64,000 nt of DNA from Corynebacterium matruchotii (GTDB lineage Bacteria > Actinomycetota > Actinomycetes > Mycobacteriales > Mycobacteriaceae). The stretch covers positions 620,001-684,000 of the forward strand of contig NZ_CP050134.2 in NCBI RefSeq assembly GCF_011612265.2, read 5' to 3'. The notes under the pieces were generated by a model. The model searched no databases. It was given only the letters and a program-made list of their open reading frames with translations, and was not told where the DNA came from. This document shows, in pieces, positions 55,003-63,958 of this stretch. The position numbers were made by a program, and so were the translations under genes. Numbering within the stretch: position 1 is the first letter of the stretch; each line of letters starts with the position of its first letter.

Positions 55003-55308
55003 ATGAGTATCGTCAAAATCAACGCCATCACCGCCGGACCCGGGCAAGAAGCAGAGTTAGAACGCCGATTCGAAGCCCGCAAACACGCGATCGACGGCCA
55101 CCCCGGATTTGAGGGATTCACCCTCCTGCGCCCCACCAAGGGCGAAACCCGCTATTTCGTGTTCACCCAATGGGCCGACGAAGAATCCTACCAAGCCTGG
55201 CGTGCCGCCGACACCGGGCACAGCGGGGACCCTGCCGAACGCAAAAAAGTAGCCCCGCACGCAGACCTCATGGAATTCGACGTAGTGTTCGAAGTGAAGG
55301 GGGAATAA
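55003..55308 (+). CDS. MhuD-type haem-degrading monooxygenase
   Basis: 101 residues of the dimeric ABM fold. The start VKINAIT and RFEARKHAI, then GFTLLRPTKGETRYFVFTQW closely resemble mycobacterial MhuD. The haem-site residues Asn7 and Trp66 are at the same positions, and a His at 73 (TGHSG) probably replaces His75. MhuD opens haem to release iron and mycobilin. ATG 55003 has no ribosome site; TTG 54982 is in frame. The PH-domain gene starts 3 bp after its stop. Confidence 0.9.
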   Translation: MSIVKINAITAGPGQEAELERRFEARKHAIDGHPGFEGFTLLRPTKGETRYFVFTQWADEESYQAWRAADTGHSGDPAERKKVAPHADLMEFDVVFEVKGE

Positions 55309-55311
55309 CCC

Positions 55312-55680
55312 ATGGAAGCCGCCGAAGTAGCATCATGGATGTTTGCCGCCGAGGTGCCCATTCCCGCTGACGTGAACAACATACTCATCCCCGGGGAGCA
55401 AGCCGTCGCCGCCTACAAAACCTTCCGCGATAGCGCTATTTTCACCACCCACCGCCTCATCGTCCGCGACTCCCAAGGCATCCGGGGTAAAAAGGTGGAG
55501 GCCTATTCCCTCCCATACTCCGCAATTAACATGTGGTCCAGCGAAAACGCCGGCACCCTCGACTTCACTGCCGAAATTGCCCTATGGACCCGTGCCGGAT
55601 ACATCAAGATCAAGCTGGGAAGAGGCGTGGATGTTCGCCGCCTTGATCAGCTCATCGCCCACGTTGTCCTCAATAAATAG
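55312..55680 (+). CDS. Bacterial PH-domain protein
   Basis: 122 residues. The pattern GEQAVAAYKTFRDSAIFTTHRLIVRD, here in two strands, then VEAYSLPYSAINMW and IKIKLGRGVDVRRLDQLIAHVVL fits the small bacterial pleckstrin-homology domain. There is no signal peptide. It starts 3 bp after the haem monooxygenase gene, so the two are co-transcribed; the functional link is unknown. Confidence 0.85.
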   Translation: MEAAEVASWMFAAEVPIPADVNNILIPGEQAVAAYKTFRDSAIFTTHRLIVRDSQGIRGKKVEAYSLPYSAINMWSSENAGTLDFTAEIALWTRAGYIKIKLGRGVDVRRLDQLIAHVVLNK

Positions 55681-55762
55681 CGGTCCGGGGTGGGGTAGCG
55701 GCCGCTGCTGGAGGCAGACCTGTCGGGCTTGGCGTGGCGGCCAGTCAAAGCCGGTTGGCCGG

Positions 55763-56659
55763 TTAGCCGGTTGCCGCAGCTGCGGTTGCCGCAATCGCAT
55801 CCGCCAGGGGAGTGGGGACAAAACCGAATGCCTGTTCTAGTTCGGTGGCGTCGATAACATAGGGTTGGGTGTATTGGTAGAGCACGGATTTGATTTCCCG
55901 CATCATGGGGTTGGTGAGCCCCGCGAGTGTGAGCCCCATTCCCGAAATCTGTTTCACCTTCCCCTTGGGGTTGAGCTGATAAGCAAAGTCGGTGAGGCTG
56001 ACATTCCCGGATACCGGCCCCACCCAATACCTATCGCTCAACTGGGGGTTGGTGGCCAAAATGGCCAGGCATTCGCCAATGTCGGGAAGATACGACCAGG
56101 CGTGGGGGACGGTGGGATCGCCAACCACCTTGGCCACCCCGCCGGCAAGAATGGGATCGATGAATTCGTCGCCGACAATGCTGCCAATGCCCGCGCCCGG
56201 GCCAAAATAATCACTGGCCCGCAGCTCGGTGACATAGAGATCATCAGCCTGCTTGAGCATGCGCCATAATTGGGCGCGGGTGGCGCCCTTGGGCTCGGTG
56301 GGTGATTCCAGGGACGCACCGGTAAACGGCCTAGTCTGTCGCCCAAACGGGTAGAGATTTCCCATGAGCACAATGCGAGAGCCGGTAGCGCGGGCGGCGG
56401 CAATCACCGATTCGATAATGGGCGGCCATTCCTCGGGCCACTCCGGGTAGGGCGGATTGACGCACACAATAATGGATTCGCAGTTCGTCGCGGCGGTGGC
56501 GAGGGCCGCGGCATCCGTGGCATCCAACCGCAGCGACAGGCACTGGGGAACGGGGGTACGCGACCGGGTTCCGACCTTCACCTGCTGATTTCGGCGAATG
56601 AGACTGTGGGCAGCAGCCCGGCCGGTGGGGCCGGCGCCCAGGATAAGGTGGGTGGACAT
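55763..56659 (-). CDS. NAD(P)-binding protein of the epimerase/NmrA type
   Basis: 298 residues from ATG 56659 (TTGGAG 8-10 nt upstream; an upstream in-frame start at 56725 is less likely). The N-terminal Rossmann motif LILGAGPTGRAAA is followed by MGNLYPFGRQ and SDYFGPGAG, as in atypical short-chain dehydrogenases, and a DIGECLA segment. The canonical YxxxK is not evident. The substrate is unknown. It is convergent with the PH-domain gene. Confidence 0.87.
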   Translation of the reverse strand: MSTHLILGAGPTGRAAAHSLIRRNQQVKVGTRSRTPVPQCLSLRLDATDAAALATAATNCESIIVCVNPPYPEWPEEWPPIIESVIAAARATGSRIVLMGNLYPFGRQTRPFTGASLESPTEPKGATRAQLWRMLKQADDLYVTELRASDYFGPGAGIGSIVGDEFIDPILAGGVAKVVGDPTVPHAWSYLPDIGECLAILATNPQLSDRYWVGPVSGNVSLTDFAYQLNPKGKVKQISGMGLTLAGLTNPMMREIKSVLYQYTQPYVIDATELEQAFGFVPTPLADAIAATAAAATG

Positions 56660-56798
56660 GACGAACTCCAAAAACGAATGGTGCGCGCCGCGTCGCGCGT
56701 CGAAAGGCTCAAGGCTGACGCCCAAAAGCTAATAAAGTATCATAACAACAGTCGAACGTTAGCTCGATTAATCGAGATATCAGTACACCCGTCCTTAT

Positions 56799-57947
56799 CT
56801 AGCTCACCTGACTTTTATATACCGCATCCCATCCAGCTTTAAGCTGGTCACCATAATATTCCCACGCATGAACCCCACCATACTGGTAGTGGACAACCTG
56901 GTGGGTCATGCCCGCGTTAATCATGGCACGTTCCAAATCACGTGTGGAGGTGTACGAGGCATATTCCAAAATGGTGGCACCGGGTAAATCGAGGCGGGTG
57001 CGGCCGGTGTGCAGCTCAATATCGTATTTGGTGATATGGGCGTCGGCGGCAAACAGGTAGACCGGAATATTCCGCAACCCTTCCGGGTGATCAGCCACGT
57101 CGTTGCGCGCCCAGGTGGGGGTCGGTCCGGTGCCCCACGCATTGTCGGGATCGCTGCCAACGCACCGTAAAATGGCCAGGGTCATGCCGCGGCCCATGGC
57201 AGATGTGGTGGAGTAACAGCCGGAGAGCCCAATGGCACCGTGATAAAACTCGGGGTGTTTCGCCGCCAGCCGGATTGCCCCGCTAGCCCCCATGGAGAGT
57301 CCCCCGATGATGCGGCGCCCATTAAATTTCAGGCCGGTGGTGGGGTCTTCCATGATGTTGGGAAGTTCTTGGGTGAGAAACGTGTCCCATTGGTGGCGGC
57401 CTACCTCGGGGTCGTCGGCCACCCAGTTTTCATAGAGTGAGCCCGATGCCTCGGTGGGCATGACCACTATGACCTGTTCGTTGTTTAAGGCTTTCTCTAA
57501 TTGGCCTTCCCGCAGCCACCCAGAGCGGCGGGGCGCGGTAACCCCGTCAAGGAGGTAGAGCATGGGGGCGGGCTCCTCTGGTTTCGGGGGGAGCATGACT
57601 TGCACTTCAACGATGCGGCGCATGCATGGGGATTCGATAAACCAGCGTTCCACCCGGGGCGCCTCATCGAATACCCGTTTGGCTAATCTAGGAACGTCAT
57701 AGTCCTGATTACTGGTGGCCGGGTGTGCGGTTTCATCAATATAGATGGGGGGAATTCGCCGCCATACGGCTGGGGATTTCTGCACCATTTTCACCCCAAA
57801 GGAGATGAGCTTTCGTGCTGTTTTAGTGTTCAGCACTGCGGCAACGAGGGTGCAATATCGCCGGGTGGCCATTCCCGGTGTGGGTGGGCTGACCGGGGTG
57901 TCCACAGTGGAGGTAGCAGTAGAGCGCATAGAAGTTGTATCAGTCAT
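56799..57947 (-). CDS. Mycolyltransferase (antigen 85 type), divergent third copy
   Basis: 382 residues. The hydrolase domain is complete: MLYLLDGVTAPRRSGW, VVMPTEASGSLY, nucleophile Ser218 in GGLSMGA, and catalytic His360 in GGVHAW. The N-terminus lacks a clear signal peptide: a Thr/Ser/Pro-rich start, then a weakly hydrophobic stretch (CTLVAAVLNT). Met26 or an unrecognised export signal may apply. It is more divergent than the other two. No ribosome site is evident before ATG 57947. Confidence 0.9.
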   Translation of the reverse strand: MTDTTSMRSTATSTVDTPVSPPTPGMATRRYCTLVAAVLNTKTARKLISFGVKMVQKSPAVWRRIPPIYIDETAHPATSNQDYDVPRLAKRVFDEAPRVERWFIESPCMRRIVEVQVMLPPKPEEPAPMLYLLDGVTAPRRSGWLREGQLEKALNNEQVIVVMPTEASGSLYENWVADDPEVGRHQWDTFLTQELPNIMEDPTTGLKFNGRRIIGGLSMGASGAIRLAAKHPEFYHGAIGLSGCYSTTSAMGRGMTLAILRCVGSDPDNAWGTGPTPTWARNDVADHPEGLRNIPVYLFAADAHITKYDIELHTGRTRLDLPGATILEYASYTSTRDLERAMINAGMTHQVVHYQYGGVHAWEYYGDQLKAGWDAVYKSQVS

Positions 57948-58080
57948 CGACTGTAAAGTTTAAGAGATTCATGAAAGGAAAACACTTTATAGGGGTATGG
58001 GGCAGAAAACTGGGAGTATTGCTGCGCGTCAATGTGCTCAACAGACCAATTTCGCCTAAAATCTAATGGCGGATTGCGGT

Positions 58081-58115
58081 CCCGGCGGTGTTACGGCATC
58101 GCCGGGTTTCTTTCT
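58081..58115 (+). terminator. Orphan plus-strand terminator, possible small RNA end
   Basis: A perfect 7-bp stem, CCCGGCG with CGCCGGG and a 12-nt loop, is followed by TTTCTTTCT on the plus strand. Both flanking genes lie on the minus strand, so no plus-strand gene feeds it. The rest of 57948-58165 shows no CDS; GCTTGTCGACGC, a variant of the dispersed word, is at 58135-58146. Confidence 0.55.
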
Positions 58116-58165
58116 GTCTTGTCAGGTAGTGATTGCTTGTCGACGCCCCCACGTGTCGCAGCTGG

Positions 58166-59098
58166 TTATCGGCCGAAAAGAGCCGCTACTGTGAGCATCA
58201 ATGGTAATGCTAAGAACGTTGACAGCAGCACCGTGTCCCGGGTGACCACCATGCCCCGTTGGTAGGTGGCCGCATAGTTATACACGTTTTGGGCGGTGGG
58301 GAGCGACGACAAAATCACCACCGCATAAAGCTCGTCCCCACGCAACCCACACACAAACCCCAACCCGACCGCGATCATGGGCATGCCCACCACCTTAAGC
58401 GCCGTGGCAGTGATTGCTGCCGGCCGCTGGGTGGGATCCCCCAACGGTCGGGCGTTCGTTAACGATGCCCCGAAACTCATGAGGATCATGGGAATGCTGG
58501 CCCCGCCCAGGATGCGGACCGGCTCCACAATGCCCTTCGGGATGGTGATCCCGGTGACGCCTATGATGAGCCCCAAAAACGCGGCAACCACAATGGGACT
58601 GAACAGGCTCGACGCGATTGCCCCGCCCACCTTTCGGGCCCGGGACCCAGTGGTGTTATTGTCGCTAATGAGTGCCAATACGAGGGGGGTGAAGATCGTC
58701 ATTTGCACCACCAGCAGCGGGGCCACATAGCCGGCGTTCCCCAACACATACATGCCCACCGGCAGCCCAATGTTATTCGAATTGACATAGGCCGTGGCGG
58801 CGGCACCCATCACCGTGCTGGCCCGATCCGTGGGAAAAAACCTATGGGACACCGCCACAAAGATCCCGCTCGTGACCAGGGCAGTCAGGGCCTCCACCAG
58901 AATAACCGGGCTGAAGAGCGCGTCCCGGCTGGATTGCGACACCACCATGAAAATCAGCGCCGGCGTGGCCGCGTAAAACGCCACCCGGTTGAGCACTAAA
59001 CGCTGGTCATCAGAGGTAATCACCCGGAATCTCGCCAGGAGATAGCCAATGAAGATCACCATCAGAATAATTGCGAATCCCTCTAACACGCCTAACAT
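58166..59098 (-). CDS. AEC-family membrane transporter
   Basis: 310 residues with about ten hydrophobic helices and no large soluble domain. Family features are GFAIILMVIFIGYLL at the N-terminus, YVNSNNIGLPVGMYVLG in the middle and SSLPTAQNVYNYA near the end. The family (auxin efflux carriers) moves organic acids such as malate or malonate. AAGGAGGA precedes ATG 59098. It is divergent from the ADP-ribosylglycohydrolase gene. Confidence 0.92.
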   Translation of the reverse strand: MLGVLEGFAIILMVIFIGYLLARFRVITSDDQRLVLNRVAFYAATPALIFMVVSQSSRDALFSPVILVEALTALVTSGIFVAVSHRFFPTDRASTVMGAAATAYVNSNNIGLPVGMYVLGNAGYVAPLLVVQMTIFTPLVLALISDNNTTGSRARKVGGAIASSLFSPIVVAAFLGLIIGVTGITIPKGIVEPVRILGGASIPMILMSFGASLTNARPLGDPTQRPAAITATALKVVGMPMIAVGLGFVCGLRGDELYAVVILSSLPTAQNVYNYAATYQRGMVVTRDTVLLSTFLALPLMLTVAALFGR

Positions 59099-59137
59099 GA
59101 GGTCCTCCTTACCGTGGGCTTATTACACTGGAATTCT

Positions 59138-60010
59138 ATGAGCATGACCGATCGCGCCCAAGGCGTGCTATATGGCCAAGTCATTGGTGACAGTCTTGGT
59201 TCCCTGGTGGAATTCGCCTCGCCCGACACCATTGCCGCCGACTATCCCGGCGGGGTGCGGGAGCTTGCCGACGGCGGGCCGTTTCGACTCAGCGCCGGCC
59301 AGCCCACGGACGATTCCGAAATGGCCCTCGCCCTGGCCCGCACCCTCGTGACCCATGGCTTCGACATTGATGCCATCGCCGCAGCCTATCGACGGTGGGC
59401 CGAAAGCCACCCCTTCGACATCGGAAACACCTGCGCCGACGCGCTGCTGCGCGGGGTGATGAACCCGCAGTCGCAGGCCAATGGTGCGCTCATGCGAATC
59501 AGTCCGGTGGGGGTGTTCTGCGCCTACGACCCCGACGCCGCCCGGGACTATGCCCGGCAAGACGCCCGGCTCACCCACATCAATGAGACCTGCCAGGACC
59601 TGAACGCGGCCTACGCCTACGCCATCGCCCGGGCGGTGGGGGAGGGCCTGGGCCGGGAGGCGGTCCTCGGCCTCTTTGATTCCGACGATGTAGTCGAACC
59701 CGACGACTATCTCACTCACATGGGTTGGGTGCGGGTGGCCTTCCCCAACGCCCTCTATCAGCTCGCCACCGCCCCTGATTTTGCGGAGGCCCTGGTGGCG
59801 ACCATCGCCCGCGGCGGCGACACCGACACCAACGCCGCTATTTGCGGCGCCCTGTTTGGCGCGGTGGTGGGGGCCAGTGGCATCCCGAAGCGGTGGCGGG
59901 ACGTGGTGGATCAGTGCCGGCCCGGCCCCGGCACGCTGCGGCCCCGGCCGGCGGAGTATTGGCCCACCGACCTGCCGGGCCTTGCCGATCGCATCTTGAC
60001 GCGGCGGTGA
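59138..60010 (+). CDS. ADP-ribosylglycohydrolase family protein
   Basis: 290 residues from ATG 59138 (a GTG at 59114 is in frame). The di-magnesium site motifs are TDDSEMALA near residue 55 and GGDTDTNAAICGALFGA near 230, with GDSLGSLVEF at the N-terminus, as in DraG-type hydrolases that remove ADP-ribose. The target is unknown; no ADP-ribosyltransferase is nearby. It is convergent with yggS, 12 bp between stops. Confidence 0.93.
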   Translation: MSMTDRAQGVLYGQVIGDSLGSLVEFASPDTIAADYPGGVRELADGGPFRLSAGQPTDDSEMALALARTLVTHGFDIDAIAAAYRRWAESHPFDIGNTCADALLRGVMNPQSQANGALMRISPVGVFCAYDPDAARDYARQDARLTHINETCQDLNAAYAYAIARAVGEGLGREAVLGLFDSDDVVEPDDYLTHMGWVRVAFPNALYQLATAPDFAEALVATIARGGDTDTNAAICGALFGAVVGASGIPKRWRDVVDQCRPGPGTLRPRPAEYWPTDLPGLADRILTRR

Positions 60011-60022
60011 ACGCTACGGGCG

Positions 60023-60763
60023 CTACAGGTACGCCGAATTGGGCCGGTGTCCGAAAATGGCGGTGCCAATCCGAACGCTCGTCGCCCCCTCGGCGATCGC
60101 CCATTCGAAATCCCCCGTCATGCCCATGGATAGCTCCGTAAGGCTCATGCCGTCCGGCGCGTCCGGTTGCAGCCGATCCCGCAGGGTGCGTAACTGTTCA
60201 AAGCTGGGGCGCACCACCGACTCCTCCGGGGAAAACGCCGCCATGGTCATGAGGCCTCGAACATGCAGGCGATCAAGCGTCGCCAAGCTCGGGAGTATTG
60301 CTGCAACCTTGTCGGGGGCGAACCCGCTTTTTTGCGACTCGTGTGAAGTGTTCACCTGAATGAATACATCCAGGGTGCGGTTCGCTAACTCCAGGCGGTG
60401 CTGTAACGCCTCGGCAAGCCGGAGGGAATCCAATGCGTGAAACTCGGCCGCGAACTGGGCAATCTCCTTCGCCTTATTCCGCTGGAGATGCCCGATCGCG
60501 CACCACGTCACGTCGACGCCGCGGATGCGAAACGCCTGCGCCTTCTCCGCCAATTCTTGGGGGCGATTCTCCCCAAGCACGGTCATGCCGGCCTCCGCGG
60601 CCAACAATGCATGGGATATCGGAAACGTTTTCGAAACCGCAATGAGGCGAATGTCCGCGGGGTCCCGGCCGGCGGCGTGGGCGGCATTGGCGATCCGTTC
60701 GGTGACCGCCTGGTAGTTTGCGCGAAACTCATCAACTGTAGAGGGGGTGCTATAAGGTGGCAT
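60023..60763 (-). CDS. YggS-family PLP-binding protein
   Basis: 246 residues of the PLP homeostasis family. The PLP lysine is in LIAVSKTFP, followed by LGENRPQELAEKA, WCAIGHLQRNKAK, FIQVNTSHESQKSGF and the C-terminal LSMGMTGDFEWAIAEGATSVRIGTAIFG, here as separate segments. It supplies and buffers PLP rather than catalysing a reaction. I start it at ATG 60763; an upstream start at 60811 would overlap the divergent peptidase gene. In many actinobacteria it lies with cell-division genes, which is not the case here. Confidence 0.94.
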   Translation of the reverse strand: MPPYSTPSTVDEFRANYQAVTERIANAAHAAGRDPADIRLIAVSKTFPISHALLAAEAGMTVLGENRPQELAEKAQAFRIRGVDVTWCAIGHLQRNKAKEIAQFAAEFHALDSLRLAEALQHRLELANRTLDVFIQVNTSHESQKSGFAPDKVAAILPSLATLDRLHVRGLMTMAAFSPEESVVRPSFEQLRTLRDRLQPDAPDGMSLTELSMGMTGDFEWAIAEGATSVRIGTAIFGHRPNSAYL

Positions 60764-60809
60764 GCTTGCCAAGTGTAGTCCCGCAACCGGGATGCGTAGA
60801 ATAGCGTCC

Positions 60810-62102
60810 ATGCTTACTTCGACCCCGCCTGTACGTCATTTCGGTCACACTATCATCGAGCATCGGCTGCCCGTGCCCTGGGATCCCGCCAGCCCCGATG
60901 ACACGTTCGAATTATTTGCCCGTGAGGTTTATGCCGACGGTGGGGCGGACAACCCGCCGCTGGTGTTCTTCCAGGGTGGCCCGGGTTTTCCTGCCATTCG
61001 CCCCTACGGCGCCACCGGCTGGTTCGGGGAGCTGCTGCAGCACTACCGGGTGATCTTATTGGACCAGCGGGGGACCGGGAACTCTCACCGCATTGACGCT
61101 GCCGGCGACCCCCAGGATCGCGCCCTGGAGCGGCTGGCGGTGCTGCGGCAGGATTATATTGTTGAAGACGCCGAAGCGTTACGACGCGCATTGGGGATCG
61201 AAAAGTGGGCCCTGTTTGGCCAAAGCTTCGGCGGGTTCTGTATCACCGCCTACCTGTCCGCCTACCCGGAGTCGGTCACCGAGGCCTTCCTCACTGGTGG
61301 TCTGCCCACCATCACCGACCCGGTTGACGACGTGTACCGCGCCACCTACACCAAGCTCACGTTCCGCCAGGAACAGTTCTTCACCCAGGTGCCGTGGGCT
61401 AACGACCGGATCCGGGAGATCGCGTACCATCTCGACAACTCGGACGAAACCCTGCCCACGGGGGAGCGGCTCAGCTCCCGACGATTCCGCACCATCGGCA
61501 TCAACCTGGGCCGGGGGGACGGCTACCTGTCCCTGGCCTACCTGCTGGAAAATCCCTTTGTGACGGTCAAAGGCGTTAAGCGGTTGCGCCGGGATTTCCT
61601 AACCTCGGTGGGGTCGCAGGTGAGTTTCGAGGGCGCACCGCTTTATGCCGCCATTCACGAATCTATCTACGGCGGCGTGGGTGGCACCGCCCCCACCAAT
61701 TGGTCGGCGCACCGGATTCGGGAGGAAATCGCCGGCTACGAGGAGAATGCGGACCCGCGCACCGCCGACAAGTTCTATCTGACCGGGGAACATATTTACC
61801 CGTGGCAGTTCACGGAGGATCCGGCGCTGCGCCCATTCGCCGAATCGGCGGAGCAGCTGGCGCAGCACGAGTGGCGGCGCAGCCCCTACGATGCGGACAC
61901 GTTGGGGTCGGCGGCCAGCCCCACCGCCGCCGCGGCTGTGTATGTGGATGATGTGTTTGTGCCGTTTGAACTGTCTATGGCCACGGCCCATGCTTACCGG
62001 GATGTTCGCCCGCATATCACCAATTTCTATCAGCATGATGGTATTGGGTTTGGTGGCGCCGAGATCCTGGGCATTTTGCGGGATAAGGTGCGCGACCACT
62101 AG
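60810..62102 (+). CDS. Proline iminopeptidase-like hydrolase (family S33)
   Basis: 430 residues, alpha/beta-hydrolase. Oxyanion motif GGPGFPAIRP, then LLDQRGTGNS, and nucleophile Ser139 in GQSFGGF; late residues HAYRDVRPH probably include the His. The family removes N-terminal proline from peptides. TAGAAT ends 7 nt before ATG 60810 and no ribosome site is seen, so it is probably leaderless; an upstream ATG at 60762 would overlap yggS. Confidence 0.93.
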   Translation: MLTSTPPVRHFGHTIIEHRLPVPWDPASPDDTFELFAREVYADGGADNPPLVFFQGGPGFPAIRPYGATGWFGELLQHYRVILLDQRGTGNSHRIDAAGDPQDRALERLAVLRQDYIVEDAEALRRALGIEKWALFGQSFGGFCITAYLSAYPESVTEAFLTGGLPTITDPVDDVYRATYTKLTFRQEQFFTQVPWANDRIREIAYHLDNSDETLPTGERLSSRRFRTIGINLGRGDGYLSLAYLLENPFVTVKGVKRLRRDFLTSVGSQVSFEGAPLYAAIHESIYGGVGGTAPTNWSAHRIREEIAGYEENADPRTADKFYLTGEHIYPWQFTEDPALRPFAESAEQLAQHEWRRSPYDADTLGSAASPTAAAAVYVDDVFVPFELSMATAHAYRDVRPHITNFYQHDGIGFGGAEILGILRDKVRDH

Positions 62103-62147
62103 GCCGGGTCGCCCACTGGGGCGGCGAATCCACGTGGACCATGGGTA

Positions 62148-62195
62148 AAAACCCGATAATCGGGGGTAGGGTTATGGCACCCCCGATTTGGGTTT
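62148..62195 (+). terminator. Terminator-like hairpin after the peptidase gene
   Basis: AATCGGGGGT and ACCCCCGATT form a 10-bp stem, extended by AAACCC/GGGTTT across a small bulge. No long T-run follows. Confidence 0.65.
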
Positions 62196-62364
62196 ATGCT
62201 GATCCTGGCCTAAATTAACTCAGGCACCCATGCATATTCCGGTTGACCTTCACCACACCTTTGAACCCAGCCGGAATGGCGGTTACCCACCGACTGCATG
62301 GGTGCAATGTTATGTTGGAAACCATTACTGCGCACCCCATCGGGTTCTGGGCTACAATCCTAAC

Positions 62365-62491
62365 CATGCGCGAAAAGATTGTGATTAGTGCAGCAGAAGC
62401 GAGTGAATTTGAGGAAATGACCAGCGTTTTTGAACACAACGAAGAACACGTCCTCAATCCAGCAATCCTCCTCGTGATCCAATCCTCTTAA
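62365..62491 (+). CDS. Possible 41-residue protein
   Basis: ATG 62365 opens a frame (MREKIVISAAEASEFEEM at the start) with an acidic helix and a hydrophobic end. TACAAT ends 6 nt before the ATG, so it could be a leaderless small gene. The frame is open upstream as well, and no homologue is known to me, so it may be spurious. The rest of 62196-62364 shows nothing I can name. Confidence 0.35.
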
Positions 62492-62505
62492 AACAACCCC
62501 ATGGT

Positions 62506-63957
62506 CTAGCCGCGGCTCAACTGTGGGACCGCCGCGATAAGAGACTGCGTGTAAGCGTTCTGCGGCGCCCGCAATACCTGAGCGGTGTCGCCTTTCTCCA
62601 CAATTCGACCGTCATGCATCACCATGATGGTGTCACAGACGCTCCGCACCACGCCAATGTCGTGCGACACAAACACCAGCGTCAGATTATGCTCCGCCAC
62701 CAACGAATCCAATAGATTCAGAACACGTTTTCGAACTGACACGTCGAGGGCGGACACGGGTTCGTCTGCCAGGAGGATTGCCGGTCGCGGTGCCAGCGCC
62801 CGGGCCAGGGAGATCCGTTGTCGTTGCCCGCCCGAAAATGCGTGCGGATACCGGGTCATCATGTCCGGCTCTAGCCCCACCTCGGTGAGTACCTCGGCGA
62901 TGCGCTCGGTGTCAGGAATGGGCAGGGTTTCTGCAATGATGTCCCGCACCAGCATCCGCGGGTTGAGCGACCCCATGGGGTCTTGAAACACCATGTGCAT
63001 CGACTCGGACATGCTCACCGTGCCGCTCGTGGGCCGGGTGAGACCAGCAAGAAGCTTGAGCGTGGTGGTCTTCCCGGAGCCCGACCCGCCGACGATCCCT
63101 AGCCGTTCCCCCCGGGACACGGTGAAGCTAATGTCGTCGACCGCGGTGGTGGACTTGAACTTTTTCGTCAGGTTCGTTGCGGTGATGACCACCTCGTCCG
63201 ACCGGTTTGCGGGGCGGGGATCGGGCAACGTTGAGGCGTCGATAAGCGAACGCGTGTACGGCTGCTCGGGCGCGGTAAGGAGCTTGTCGACGGGGGCCTC
63301 TTCCACAACCCGGCCATCCTTCATTACCAATACCCGCTCGCACGTTTGTGCGACCAAACCCAGGTCGTGGGTGATAAATAACAGCCCGGTGCCGCGCTCC
63401 GCCACCAGCTTTAAAATCAGCTCCACAATGGCCCGCTGGCTGGTCACATCCAGCGCCGTGGTGGGTTCGTCGCAGATAAGCAGCTCCGGGTCGTGCGCCA
63501 ACGCCATGGCGATCAGCACCCGCTGCCGCTGCCCGCCTGACAGCTGGTGTGGGTACCGATTGGCCATGTCCGCCGGCAGCTCCACCTTCCCTAACAGCTC
63601 CACCGCCCGCGCCATGGCCTGGCGTTTGGTCACCCGCAAATGCGTGAGTACCGCCTCCGCCACCTGCTTGCCCACCTTCATGAGCGGATTCAACGCGGTC
63701 ATGGGCTCCTGAAAAATCATGGCCACCCGTTTGCCCCGAATCGTGCATAAATCCCGCTCTGACAGCAAATCTAGCCGATCCTCACCCAGGCGAATTTCCC
63801 CGGACGACCTCATCAGCCGCATCACGGACATCGCCGTGAGGGTTTTGCCCGACCCGGACTCCCCAATCAGGCCCACCCGCTCGCCCGGCGCGATGGAAAA
63901 CGCCACATCATGCACCACATCCTTGACGCATAATGATTTGACCTGCAACACCGTCAT
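62506..63957 (-). CDS. Fused double ATPase of a peptide/nickel-type ABC importer
   Basis: 483 residues with two complete ABC ATPase domains. First: Walker A GESGSGKT at 32-39, signature LSGGQRQRV, Walker B LLICDEPTTALD. Second: GGSGSGKTT, FSGGQRQRISL and LLADEPVSALD. Each has the oligopeptide-type FQ-PM-LNP/GSLNP Q-loop. The fusion corresponds to DppD plus DppF. It starts 1 bp after the stop of an upstream permease and ends the operon at the window's right side. Substrate unknown. Confidence 0.94.
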   Translation of the reverse strand: MTVLQVKSLCVKDVVHDVAFSIAPGERVGLIGESGSGKTLTAMSVMRLMRSSGEIRLGEDRLDLLSERDLCTIRGKRVAMIFQEPMTALNPLMKVGKQVAEAVLTHLRVTKRQAMARAVELLGKVELPADMANRYPHQLSGGQRQRVLIAMALAHDPELLICDEPTTALDVTSQRAIVELILKLVAERGTGLLFITHDLGLVAQTCERVLVMKDGRVVEEAPVDKLLTAPEQPYTRSLIDASTLPDPRPANRSDEVVITATNLTKKFKSTTAVDDISFTVSRGERLGIVGGSGSGKTTTLKLLAGLTRPTSGTVSMSESMHMVFQDPMGSLNPRMLVRDIIAETLPIPDTERIAEVLTEVGLEPDMMTRYPHAFSGGQRQRISLARALAPRPAILLADEPVSALDVSVRKRVLNLLDSLVAEHNLTLVFVSHDIGVVRSVCDTIMVMHDGRIVEKGDTAQVLRAPQNAYTQSLIAAVPQLSRG

Positions 63958-63958
63958 C

